Positions 1 to 7,072 are shown, counted from the first letter of the stretch. The stretch: 11,811 nt of DNA from Nitrospira sp. (GCA_016873595.1 VGWZ01000044.1:1-11811); one strand, 5' to 3'. Program-made: numbers and translations. The notes: generated by a model not told the origin, from the letters alone.

Positions 1-23
1 TCTTTTATAGATTTCTTGCTCAT
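1..23 (-). CDS. N-terminus of unidentified minus-strand gene (partial)
   Basis: Reading the minus strand, an ATG at 23-21 opens a frame M-S-K-K-S-I-K that leaves the window after 23 bases. A textbook Shine-Dalgarno (AGGAGGG, plus positions 31-37) sits 7 bases upstream, which makes this start credible although almost no protein is visible. A TATAAT hexamer on the minus strand (plus 73-78) could be its -10 box. Seven residues cannot identify the product. Because a direct-repeat pair resembling a transposon end lies just upstream (67-123), one possibility is the first gene of an insertion sequence; a regulator or unrelated gene is equally compatible. Confidence 0.5.
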
Positions 24-66
24 CGTGTAACCCTCCTGTTTCAGCCCTTTTAGCCTGAATTGCTTG

Positions 67-123
67 GGTTACATTATAAATGTCGCAACATATATCCATA
101 TGGTTACATTTTAGATGACGCAA
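67..123. repeat. Pair of 22-bp direct repeats, possible IS21-like terminus
   Basis: Two copies of a 22-bp motif, GGTTACATT-n-TA-n-ATG-n-CGCAA, lie at 67-88 and 102-123 in the same orientation. They match at 19 of 22 positions and are 35 bp apart, start to start. A looser third match (GTTA, one extra base, then ATTTTAGATG) lies at 154-169 and overlaps the start of the RDD gene. IS21-family elements are known to carry multiple repeated sequences at their ends and often terminate in CA-3'. Here copy 2 gives GACGCA ending at 122, about 100 bp upstream of the divergent minus-strand start at 23. This fits an element extending leftward out of the window, but no transposase is visible, and the repeats could instead be operator sites. 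Confidence 0.4.
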
Positions 124-158
124 TTCGTGACCTTGAAAAATTAGGAATCTTCTGTTAA
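123..158 (+). pseudogene. Possible 3' remnant of a truncated upstream gene
   Basis: The frame ending at TAA 156-158 reads IRDLEKLGIFC from 123, an ordinary-looking helical C-terminus. Upstream of about 123 the same frame enters the direct-repeat region and hits a stop at 51-53. If an insertion element ends near 122, this would be the surviving tail of a gene that preceded the RDD gene in the operon, with an 8-nt gap to the RDD start. It is too short to identify and could be chance coding. Confidence 0.25.
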
Positions 159-166
159 TATTTTAG

Positions 167-607
167 ATGTCTGAGAAATTCACAAATGCAGACTTACTTC
201 TCAGAATTATAGCAAAAATCCTTGACTTTATCATAATCGTAGCAGTGACAGAGGTGATACCAAAAGCTGGTTTTTTTGCAGGACTTGCCTATCTTTTGAT
301 AGGGGATGGTCTTTTTGACGGGAGAAGCTTAGGGAAAAAACTCATAGGGATCAGGGTCATTTCAGCAGATACAAATAAACCATGTTCTTTTAAGGACTCA
401 ATACTCAGAAATAGCACATTTGGTATCGGATACCTTTTGTATAAGATCCCGTGGTTTGGATGGATATTTATAGTGATAGTTTCTGTTTTCGAATTTATTA
501 TTTTGTTGGGAAGTAAAGAGAGGATGCGCCTCGGTGACGAAATCGCAAAAACAAAAGTAGTGACAATAACAACTACTGATAAAGACACTGTTTCAAGGGG
601 GACCTAA
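167..607 (+). CDS. RDD family integral membrane protein
   Basis: This is a 146-residue membrane protein of the RDD family, whose members are small polytopic proteins of mostly unknown function (some are linked to ion exchange). The N-terminal helix carries the family's conserved Arg and Asp in LLLRIIAKILDF (residues about 10-20). A hydrophobic stretch follows at about 18-43, then the typical DGRSLGKKLIGIRVI segment (about 51-65) and a second hydrophobic stretch at about 85-115. The start at 167 is forced by an in-frame TAG at 164-166; no good Shine-Dalgarno is close to it, so translation may have depended on coupling to a lost upstream gene. Its stop overlaps the mreB start by one base (TAATG), so it heads the elongasome operon. 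A role in cell-wall growth is inferred from position only. Confidence 0.8.
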   Translation: MSEKFTNADLLLRIIAKILDFIIIVAVTEVIPKAGFFAGLAYLLIGDGLFDGRSLGKKLIGIRVISADTNKPCSFKDSILRNSTFGIGYLLYKIPWFGWIFIVIVSVFEFIILLGSKERMRLGDEIAKTKVVTITTTDKDTVSRGT

Positions 608-1638
608 TGTTACATAAGATACTCGGATGGTTTTCAAATGACTTGGCAATAGATCTCGGCACTGCGAATACCCTCGTATATATAAAAGGAAGAGGTATTG
701 TATGTAATGAACCGTCTGTTGTTGTTATAAGGAGAGATAATAAGAAACTCATTGCAATCGGTACAGATGCAAAAAAGATGATAGGTAAAACCCCTACTGA
801 TATAGTAGCCATAAAACCATTGAAAGACGGTGTAATCGCTGATTTCGATGCAACAGAGGAGATGCTTAAGTATTTCATAGCTAAAGTCCATAATAGAAGA
901 AGTTTTGTCTCACCAAGGATAATCATCGGGGTACCTTCTGGCATCACACAAGTCGAGCAAAGGGCCGTAAAAGATGCTGCTCAATCTGCCGGGGCAAGGG
1001 AGGTATATCTGGTTATAGAGCCAATGGCGGCTGCTATAGGAGTAGGTCTTTCTGTTGGAGAACCATCAGGTAATATGATTGTAGATGTAGGAGGAGGCAC
1101 AACAGACATTGCTGTTATTTCCCTGGATGGTGTTGTCTACAATAAAGCGGTAAGGGTGGGTGGTGATAAAATGGATGAAGCGATTATAGCTTATATTAAA
1201 AGGAGATACAACCTCATGATAGGGGATAGGACAGCCGAGCAAATAAAGATTGAAATAGGTTCTGCATATCCCACAGATGACACTGAACAACGGGTAATGG
1301 AAGTAAAAGGGAGGGACCTCATATCGGGTATACCCAAGACAATAACAATTAACGAAGCAGAAATCCGTGAAGCCATCAATGAGCCGGTTAACATAATACT
1401 TGATACCATAAAGGTCATTCTCGAAAATACACCTCCTGAACTCGCTGCAGATATTGTGGACAAGGGTATTGTCCTCGCTGGTGGGGGTGCCCTTCTCAGG
1501 GGACTCGACTTACTTATAAGGGAAGAGACAGGGCTTCCAGTCATAGTAGCAGAAGACCCCCTCACAGCAGTTGTTCGTGGCGTCGGCAAGATGCTTGACG
1601 AATTAGACCTGCTCAAAAGAGTTGCTATCAACTCATAA
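607..1638 (+). CDS. mreB: Rod shape-determining protein MreB
   Basis: This 343-residue bacterial actin homologue forms membrane-associated ATP-dependent filaments that orient the RodA-PBP2 peptidoglycan synthesis complex. The length is normal for the family. The N-terminus has an amphipathic membrane-binding-like stretch (LHKILGWF) before the phosphate-1 loop DLGTANT (residues 16-22). The phosphate-2 loop is DVGGGTTDIAV, and the adenosine motif GIVLAGGGALLRG is near residue 290. The EPMAAAIG segment between them is also typical. The start has a strong Shine-Dalgarno (AAGGGGG, 595-601) five bases upstream. It overlaps the RDD stop by one base and its own stop overlaps the mreC start by one base, which indicates a single transcript with translational coupling. 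Confidence 0.97.
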   Translation: MLHKILGWFSNDLAIDLGTANTLVYIKGRGIVCNEPSVVVIRRDNKKLIAIGTDAKKMIGKTPTDIVAIKPLKDGVIADFDATEEMLKYFIAKVHNRRSFVSPRIIIGVPSGITQVEQRAVKDAAQSAGAREVYLVIEPMAAAIGVGLSVGEPSGNMIVDVGGGTTDIAVISLDGVVYNKAVRVGGDKMDEAIIAYIKRRYNLMIGDRTAEQIKIEIGSAYPTDDTEQRVMEVKGRDLISGIPKTITINEAEIREAINEPVNIILDTIKVILENTPPELAADIVDKGIVLAGGGALLRGLDLLIREETGLPVIVAEDPLTAVVRGVGKMLDELDLLKRVAINS

Positions 1639-2417
1639 TGCCTAAAAAGAGGCTTTTGCTTTTTCTCTTCATCATCCTTTCAATAGGTTTGATGACGTAC
1701 CAGAGTAATAAGGGATATCTTCATCCTCTTAAGTTCCTGAATAATGCACTGAACAGTCTCCACGGCGTAGTGAATTCTGTGACAGACTCTGTTACCTCTC
1801 CATTTAAAAGAATGCTTTTAAGAGAACAGGAAAACGTAAGATTAAAAGCAGAGCTTAATAAATTACTCAGAGAACAGCAGGAGTATCATGAAGCCCTGCG
1901 TGAAAATAAAAGACTCAGGGAACTCCTTTCTCTTAAGGAAAAAGAACAGAAGTTTGTTACTGCAGCACGTATTATCTCAAGAAGTGCAGACTTTTGGTCA
2001 AATACCTTTGTCCTTGATAAGGGATACCACGACAGGGTTGAGAAAGACATGACCGCGATAACACATAATGGACTTGCAGGAAAGATTTCAGATGTATCTC
2101 ATTCATATTCATCCCTGCTTCTTCTCACTGACATAAACTTCTCAGTATCGGTAAGGCTTCAGGAAAGCAGAAGAGAGGGGATAATCTCAGGCACAGGTTA
2201 CAGGAAATGCCAGTTGAAATATATCCCCTATGATGAAGAGGTAACTGTAGGCGACATTGTCATCACATCCGGGCTTGATGCACTCTTCCCAAAAGGAATC
2301 CCTGTTGGCTATGTATCGAGAGTTGACAAAAAGAGTACCGGTCTTTTCCGGTATATAGAAGTACTCCCATTTGTGGACACGACAAAGATTGAGGAAGTAG
2401 CAATAATAAAAAGATGA
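1638..2417 (+). CDS. mreC: Rod shape-determining protein MreC
   Basis: This 259-residue MreC is the periplasmic scaffold of the elongasome; in known systems it binds PBP2 and switches it to its active state. It has a short basic start, one membrane segment (about residues 5-21), a charged coiled coil rich in E, L, R and K (about 60-110), and a C-terminal beta domain (about 115-259). That last domain includes the family-typical pattern GLAGKISDV, SLLLLTDINFSVSVRL, GDIVITSGLDALFPKGIPVGYVSRV. Length and order are normal. It starts one base inside the mreB stop codon and its stop overlaps the mreD start by four bases (ATGA). No strong Shine-Dalgarno is near the start, consistent with coupling to mreB. 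Confidence 0.96.
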   Translation: MPKKRLLLFLFIILSIGLMTYQSNKGYLHPLKFLNNALNSLHGVVNSVTDSVTSPFKRMLLREQENVRLKAELNKLLREQQEYHEALRENKRLRELLSLKEKEQKFVTAARIISRSADFWSNTFVLDKGYHDRVEKDMTAITHNGLAGKISDVSHSYSSLLLLTDINFSVSVRLQESRREGIISGTGYRKCQLKYIPYDEEVTVGDIVITSGLDALFPKGIPVGYVSRVDKKSTGLFRYIEVLPFVDTTKIEEVAIIKR

Positions 2418-2887
2418 GATATCTCCTCTGGGCAACAATAATCCCTTTGATATTCATCATTCAAGGAAGAGTATCATTATTCGATGTTGCTCCAAATTTC
2501 ATATCTGTTGTTGCCTACTATGCGGGTATAAGGGGAGAAAAAGTCTACGGAACATTATTGGGATCACTCATTGGTGCAGTTCAGGACAGCCTTTCAGGTG
2601 CATTCCTTGGCCCCAATCTCCTGAGTAAAGGACTTGTGGGTTATTTTTCTTCATTCATGTCTGGGGGTTTCTTCAGATGGACTCCTTTATTAAGTGTCAT
2701 CGGGATTTCAGTCCTCACGTTTTTTGATGGAACCGTTGTTTTCCTGTCGAGAAGCATCTTTGAGAGAATGCCTGTGAGCATTGGTGCAGCTCTCTTCATA
2801 GTTACTCTACAATCCCTTATAAATGCCCCTTTGGGTATACTTTTGAAGCCAAGGGCCATACAACAGGGGAGCGAAGGGCAAAAGTGA
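2414..2887 (+). CDS. mreD: Rod shape-determining protein MreD
   Basis: This 157-residue, almost wholly hydrophobic protein has several predicted membrane segments (for example about residues 4-22, 50-80, 92-112 and 120-145) and sits where MreD is always found, between mreC and PBP2. MreD is the poorly conserved polytopic partner of MreC in the elongasome. The segment GSLIGAVQDSLSGAFLGPNLLSKGLVGY is typical of the family. It overlaps mreC by four bases (ATGA), and its TGA overlaps the GTG of the PBP2 gene by four bases (GTGA). Confidence 0.92.
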   Translation: MRYLLWATIIPLIFIIQGRVSLFDVAPNFISVVAYYAGIRGEKVYGTLLGSLIGAVQDSLSGAFLGPNLLSKGLVGYFSSFMSGGFFRWTPLLSVIGISVLTFFDGTVVFLSRSIFERMPVSIGAALFIVTLQSLINAPLGILLKPRAIQQGSEGQK

Positions 2888-4641
2888 AAAGTGAATCTGA
2901 AAAAATTTTAACGATAAGTTATTTAGCGATTGCAGCTTTCCTGCTCCTCATTATCAGGCTATGGCAATTGCAGATAGTGCAGGGGAATGAATACAGGAAA
3001 TCTTCTGAGACGAACAGATTACGAGTCATCACCCTCCCCGCACCAAGGGGGATAATATTCGACAGAAATGGTGTTCCACTCGTGAAAAATTCGTCCTATT
3101 ACTGTGCATCGATAATCTATGGTGAATTTGATAGGAGCAAGGTCGATTCACTCTCAAAAGTTCTTCATGTGACAGTTGAAAAGATACACGAAAAAATAAA
3201 CAAAAATGGTATGGGCCCTTTTACACTCATAAGATTAAAACAAGGTCTGTCTTTCAATGAGGTCACCTATATCGAATCAAGGCGGTCTGACTTTCCAGGA
3301 CTAATCATTGAAGTTGATGTGAGTCGAGAATATACTTATGGTAATCTCGGTTCACATCTCATAGGATATCTCGGAAAACTTACTCCCTCCCAGTTAAGAG
3401 ACCCTGCATTCAGAGATGTCCCTCCGCAAGCGTTCATAGGACAGTGGGGAGTTGAGATGCTCTTTGACAAAAAACTCAGAGGTAACCCCGGAGAAAGGAT
3501 AATCGAGGTTGATGCCCTCGGCAGAGAGATAAGGCTGTTACAGGAAAAACAACCGATGAAAGGAGAAGATATCACATTGAGTGTGGATATTAATCTCCAG
3601 AAAGAGGCTGAGAAGGCATTTGGAGAAAGGACGGGTGCACTTGTTGCAGTTAAACCTAAAACAGGAGAAATACTGGGATTAGTAAGCAAACCTTCCTTTG
3701 ACCCTAATCTCTTCGCAAGAGGGATAAACTACCATGAATGGATAGCCATTACTCAGGATAAAAAAAATCCTATGCTCAACAGGGCACTACAAAGCCAGTA
3801 TCCTCCTGGCTCAACATTCAAGATTATTACTGCAATCGCAGCACTTGAGGAAGGAGTTATTACACCTGAGACAAAGGTAAATTGCAGGGGTGGAATAAAC
3901 TATGGAAGATGGCATTTTGGCTGCTGGCGTAAAAATGGTCATGGTGTTGTTTCCCTGCATAGGGCGATAGTGGAATCATGTGATGTATATTTTTATGAGG
4001 TGGGGAGACGTCTCGGAATAGATAAAATTTATGATTATGCCTTAAGTTTTGGTATGGGGAAAGAAACAGGACTCGAACTTGTAAAAGAACGACGGGGATT
4101 GATTCCAAATACGAAATGGAAACAGGAAAAGAAAAAACTCCCCTGGTTCCTCGGAGAAACATTTAATACGGCAATAGGTCAGGGATATGTCGCTACGACG
4201 CCAATACAGATGGCAGTCATGACAAGTGCAGTAGCAAATGGTGGAAATATTTATAAACCAACATTTATAAAAGATGCCAACCCGGTAATCACAGGAAAAG
4301 CAAAGGTAAGACCTGAGACCCTCGAAATTGTAAAAAAAGCACTTTCCGGAGTTGTGAATGACCCGGGGGGAACTGGATGGGCTGCAAAATCGCAGCTCAT
4401 GAGTATTGGCGGTAAAACAGGAACGGCACAGGTTGTCGCAATAAAAAAAGATTCTCACTATCTCCCTGAGAAGTTTAGAGACCATGCATGGTTTGTTGCT
4501 TTTGCCCCGGTTGAAAATCCAGAAATAGCACTTGCAGTATTTGTAGAGCATGGTGGTCATGGGGGAGTGGCTGCTGCACCAATTGCAATGAAGGCAATAG
4601 AAGGATATCTCAACAACTCAAAACTAGAAAAACACAATTAA
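2884..4641 (+). CDS. mrdA: Penicillin-binding protein 2, elongasome transpeptidase
   Basis: This 585-residue class B penicillin-binding protein crosslinks nascent peptidoglycan in the periplasm as the partner of RodA. It has one N-terminal membrane anchor (about residues 9-27), then the pedestal domain with the PAPRGIIFDRNGVPL motif (about 53-67). The C-terminal transpeptidase has all three catalytic motifs: SxxK as S310-T-F-K313 in YPPGSTFK, SxN-type as S365-C-D367, and K511-T-G513 in GGKTGTAQ. SCD in place of SxN is common in PBP2. The GTG start lies in a GTGA overlap with mreD, preceded by a purine-rich AAGGG about 5 bases upstream. Nothing suggests loss of function. Confidence 0.96.
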   Translation: MKSESEKILTISYLAIAAFLLLIIRLWQLQIVQGNEYRKSSETNRLRVITLPAPRGIIFDRNGVPLVKNSSYYCASIIYGEFDRSKVDSLSKVLHVTVEKIHEKINKNGMGPFTLIRLKQGLSFNEVTYIESRRSDFPGLIIEVDVSREYTYGNLGSHLIGYLGKLTPSQLRDPAFRDVPPQAFIGQWGVEMLFDKKLRGNPGERIIEVDALGREIRLLQEKQPMKGEDITLSVDINLQKEAEKAFGERTGALVAVKPKTGEILGLVSKPSFDPNLFARGINYHEWIAITQDKKNPMLNRALQSQYPPGSTFKIITAIAALEEGVITPETKVNCRGGINYGRWHFGCWRKNGHGVVSLHRAIVESCDVYFYEVGRRLGIDKIYDYALSFGMGKETGLELVKERRGLIPNTKWKQEKKKLPWFLGETFNTAIGQGYVATTPIQMAVMTSAVANGGNIYKPTFIKDANPVITGKAKVRPETLEIVKKALSGVVNDPGGTGWAAKSQLMSIGGKTGTAQVVAIKKDSHYLPEKFRDHAWFVAFAPVENPEIALAVFVEHGGHGGVAAAPIAMKAIEGYLNNSKLEKHN

Positions 4642-4650
4642 ACATTGATA

Positions 4651-5769
4651 ATGTTACGAGTAGATCGCAGAATAACTAAAAACTTTGACTGGATCACACT
4701 TTCAATTGTGATTGTTATCGCACTTATTGGAATTATGACGATATATAGTGCAACACGTCCACCGATAGAAGGAGAACATTCACGATTTTATTTAAGACAG
4801 ACCTTATGGCTCATAATCGGAATTATTGCACTATTTTTAATAGTAAGTTTTGACTATGTCTGGCTGAGTAGATTCTCACTTTATATTTACATCTTTGGCA
4901 TTATCCTGTTAATCGCAGTATTTTTCTTAGGGAAAGCTGGTATGGGTGCAAAGAGATGGCTGAGTTTTGGACCTCTATCATTTCAACCATCAGAATTTTT
5001 TAAGCTTGCATACATCATAATGCTTGCACAGCAATTGAGCATCATAAACGGAACTATCACCACAATCTCACTTTTACGGTTATTCCTATTGACCGTACTT
5101 TTCCCCTTTGCCTTACTCATTAAAGAGCCTGACCTTGGAACTTCATTAATAATCCTGGCAATCTTTGTTTCCTTAATACTTGTAAAAGGGCTTCACAAAA
5201 AGGTCGTCACTCTCCTCGTGATTATAAGTTTAGTATCTTTGCCATTCATAGGCACTATACTCTGGGAAGGATTAAAAGACTACCAGAAAAGCAGGCTTGT
5301 TGCGTTTATTGAACCACAGATAGACCCTACCGGGATAGGGTACCATATAACTCAATCAAAAATTACAGTAGGTTCAGGGAAGTTCATCGGAAAGGGCTAT
5401 CTGAAAGGCACACAGGGCCCTTTCAGATTCCTTCCTGAAAAGCATACTGACTTCATATTCGCAGTCTTTGCTGAGGAGTGGGGATTTATAGGGAGTATCA
5501 TCTTGTTACTTCTCTATCTTTTTTTAATACTAAGAGCACTCGATACAGCGAGGAAGGCAAAAGATGAGTTCGGGAGGTTACTCGCGCTCGGTATCACATT
5601 TATGTTTTCAATCTATTTCTTTGTGAATGTGGGAATGACCTTAGGCATTATGCCAGTTGTGGGAATACCTTTGCCATTTATGAGCTATGGCGGCACTGCA
5701 CTCCTCTCAAATCTTTTCGCAATAGGGATACTCATTAATATAAGGACTCGCCGTTTTTACCTCTTTTAG
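4651..5769 (+). CDS. rodA: Peptidoglycan glycosyltransferase RodA (SEDS family)
   Basis: RodA polymerises lipid II into glycan strands and works with PBP2 in the elongasome. The 372-residue polytopic protein shows SEDS hallmarks in order: AGMGAKRWLSFGPLSFQPSEF, KEPDLGTS, the loop FLPEKHTDFIFAVFAEEWG with the likely essential Asp at residue 267 (DNA 5449-5451), and the C-terminal GIPLPFMSYGGTALLSNL. I chose ATG at 4651; an in-frame TTG at 4645 would add only two residues. Neither start has a clear Shine-Dalgarno. It follows the PBP2 stop by nine bases and closes the operon. No obvious hairpin terminator follows before the tRNA. Confidence 0.96.
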   Translation: MLRVDRRITKNFDWITLSIVIVIALIGIMTIYSATRPPIEGEHSRFYLRQTLWLIIGIIALFLIVSFDYVWLSRFSLYIYIFGIILLIAVFFLGKAGMGAKRWLSFGPLSFQPSEFFKLAYIIMLAQQLSIINGTITTISLLRLFLLTVLFPFALLIKEPDLGTSLIILAIFVSLILVKGLHKKVVTLLVIISLVSLPFIGTILWEGLKDYQKSRLVAFIEPQIDPTGIGYHITQSKITVGSGKFIGKGYLKGTQGPFRFLPEKHTDFIFAVFAEEWGFIGSIILLLLYLFLILRALDTARKAKDEFGRLLALGITFMFSIYFFVNVGMTLGIMPVVGIPLPFMSYGGTALLSNLFAIGILINIRTRRFYLF

Positions 5770-5786
5770 AGAAAATATTTTTTTGG

Positions 5787-5792
5787 TATAAT
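5787..5792 (+). promoter_or_regulatory. Putative -10 box for the tRNA gene
   Basis: A perfect TATAAT, preceded by TGG, lies 48 bases upstream of the tRNA and just after the rodA stop. No good -35 hexamer is visible at 16-18 bp spacing (TTTTAG at 5764-5769 is the nearest). It would give the tRNA an independent transcript with a leader of about 40 nt. Confidence 0.45.
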
Positions 5793-5809
5793 TATTATCT
5801 CTTTATTTG

Positions 5810-5830
5810 TTCACTATTTACTATTCACTG
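5810..5830. repeat. Three-copy heptamer tandem repeat upstream of the tRNA
   Basis: Three consecutive 7-bp units read TTCACTA, TTTACTA, TTCACTG. The array lies between the -10 box and the tRNA, in the presumed leader. It shares the period of 7, but not the sequence, with the arrays found inside purL. Confidence 0.7.
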
Positions 5831-5839
5831 TTTTTAAGT

Positions 5840-5916
5840 GGCGGTGTAGCTCAGGTGGTCAGAGCATGCGGCTCATATCCGCAGTGTCGCTGGTTCGAGT
5901 CCAGCCACCGCCACCA
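5840..5916 (+). tRNA. tRNA with CAU anticodon (elongator Met, or Ile2)
   Basis: A complete cloverleaf can be drawn by hand. The acceptor stem GGCGGTG (5840-5846) pairs with CACCGCC (5906-5912). The D stem is GCTC/GAGC. The anticodon stem TGCGG/CCGCA encloses the loop CTCATAT with CAT at 5874-5876. The T stem GCTGG/CCAGC carries the loop TTCGAGT. Discriminator A5913 and an encoded CCA (5914-5916) follow. A fully paired 7-bp acceptor including the first pair rules out initiator tRNA. CAU is shared by elongator tRNA-Met and by tRNA-Ile2 (lysidine-modified C34). The overall sequence looks most like elongator Met of related bacteria, but the T arm also resembles E. coli Ile2, so isotype is not settled. 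Confidence 0.95.
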
Positions 5917-5938
5917 AGCCTGTTGTAAAAATATTAAA

Positions 5939-5969
5939 TTGAAAAATTATTTATTGTATTAGCTATAAT
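5939..5969 (+). promoter_or_regulatory. Putative promoter of the GAF-GGDEF gene
   Basis: TTGAAA at 5939-5944 and TATAAT at 5964-5969 are separated by 19 bp and lie about 90 bases before the ATG at 6059. The hexamers are good and the spacing is slightly long. The stretch from 5917 to 6058 contains no other recognisable feature. Confidence 0.4.
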
Positions 5970-6058
5970 AAACAATCTATGAATCTCCGTCACTTCATGT
6001 TCCTCACACATTAAGATACAATGAGATTATTTCAAAACAAAATGAGGCTCGATAAAAA

Positions 6059-6700
6059 ATGGAAATAACTGAATCTCCATTACTTACCACAATACTTATC
6101 GTTACTCTTTCTGTTGCAGTAACCGCTCTCATCGCTTTCCTCTCGGGAAAAAAGGCAGGTATTCAACAAGAAGAATTGATAAGGTTAGAGGCAGAAAAAA
6201 ATTATAACAAAAATGTAATTATGGAAGAATCAAGGAGCAAGGACCTCCAAAGAGAGATTGAAAATGTCAAAAGGGAAAATGAGAAATATATTCACTTCCT
6301 GATAAAAGTCCCGGAGATGGTGAAAAAACTGAGCACAGATCTCACATTTGACGAAATAGTTTCTTCAATTATACGCCTTGCAAAGATTCTCACCGATGCC
6401 CAGGCGATAGAATTATACATGTTTAATGGTGATTCTAATTCACTTGAGCTTGTGAGTGCTTATGGTTCCAATAAAAAGCAGAAGATTGTGGTGAAATGTG
6501 GTGAAGGGGTAGTAGGTAAGTCTGCTGAAAGCAGGATGATGCTTTCACGTACTGCCTTACACCATCAGGGAATAGATGATAATATAGATATTGCTGCTCC
6601 AATATTCTTTAAAGACAGGCTCATAGGGGCGATAGGTCTTGGTAATATAAAAACAAGTAGCGGGAACGAAAAGAGGTTCATTGCAATGGTTGCTGATTAA
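6059..6700 (+). CDS. Membrane-anchored GAF-domain sensor fragment (5' part of a broken diguanylate cyclase)
   Basis: The 213-residue frame has one N-terminal membrane segment (about residues 8-28), a charged coiled coil (about 37-80) and a GAF-type sensory domain from about 90 to the end (FDEIVSSIIRLAKILTDAQAIELYMF, then GEGVVGKSAESRMML, AAPIFFKDRLIGAIGLGN). It stops at FIAMVAD-TAA, just where the last GAF helix would normally begin and lead into a GGDEF domain. GGDEF coding sequence resumes at about 6700 in another frame, so this is best read as the 5' half of a pseudogenised GAF-GGDEF protein. The GAF ligand is unknown. A GAGG at 6044-6047 could serve as ribosome binding site. A truncated membrane GAF protein might still be made. 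Confidence 0.75.
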   Translation: MEITESPLLTTILIVTLSVAVTALIAFLSGKKAGIQQEELIRLEAEKNYNKNVIMEESRSKDLQREIENVKRENEKYIHFLIKVPEMVKKLSTDLTFDEIVSSIIRLAKILTDAQAIELYMFNGDSNSLELVSAYGSNKKQKIVVKCGEGVVGKSAESRMMLSRTALHHQGIDDNIDIAAPIFFKDRLIGAIGLGNIKTSSGNEKRFIAMVAD

Positions 6701-7068
6701 ACGGTCATACCGAAGGTGACCATCTCCTTAAAGAATTAAGCCGTCTTTTAAAAGACCATTCAAGAGGAATGGATGTGATTGCACGATATGGGGGAGAGGA
6801 ATTTATCGCACTTTTACAGGATACCGATAAGGATGGTGCCATAAAGTACGCAGAAAAAATAAGAAAGCTCATAGAAAACTATCCATTCAGACACAAGGAA
6901 AAACAACCATCAGGGTATGTCTCTGTAAGTGGTGGTGTTGCGACATTCCCCAATGATGGTGATACGATTGATACAGTAGTGAGGCATGCTGATGAAGCGC
7001 TTTATATCGCAAAAAAATCACGGCGAAATAAAGTCACCAGATACGAGCCTTTCCAGTTTTCCGCATAA
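6700..7068 (+). pseudogene. GGDEF domain fragment (3' part of a broken diguanylate cyclase)
   Basis: Homology to GGDEF domains begins at 6700 with NGHTEGDHLLKELSRLL and runs to the stop at 7066-7068. It includes the allosteric I-site R-G-M-D (6763-6774) and the active-site motif GGEEF (6790-6804), then GVATFPNDGDTIDTVVRHADEALYIAKK. The spacing RxxD-x3-RYGGEEF is the same as in PleD. Everything before the NxxGHxxGD region is absent, including the metal-binding DxD segment, so cyclic-di-GMP synthesis is not expected. The frame is shifted relative to the GAF half. An internal ATG at 6769 could start a 99-residue product but has AGAGGA directly abutting it, so translation is doubtful. The end is convergent with purL, with four bases between stops. 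Confidence 0.8.
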
Positions 7069-7072
7069 CGAT

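Noticed and set aside
1191..1631. A 146-codon minus-strand open frame opposite mreB.
   Set aside because: Its serine-rich, low-complexity translation and full overlap with conserved mreB mark it as a shadow.
3860..4560. Long minus-strand open frames opposite mrdA (100 and 172 codons).
   Set aside because: They are antisense to a gene with intact catalytic motifs, and their translations are rich in Cys, Phe, Tyr and Ser without family-like patterns; they are shadows of the real frame.
4645..4650. TTG start for rodA two codons upstream of the ATG.
   Set aside because: Neither start has a ribosome site; ATG at 4651 is the simpler choice and the difference is two residues.
5770..5840. Terminator between rodA and the tRNA.
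   Set aside because: There are T runs but no stable hairpin before them.
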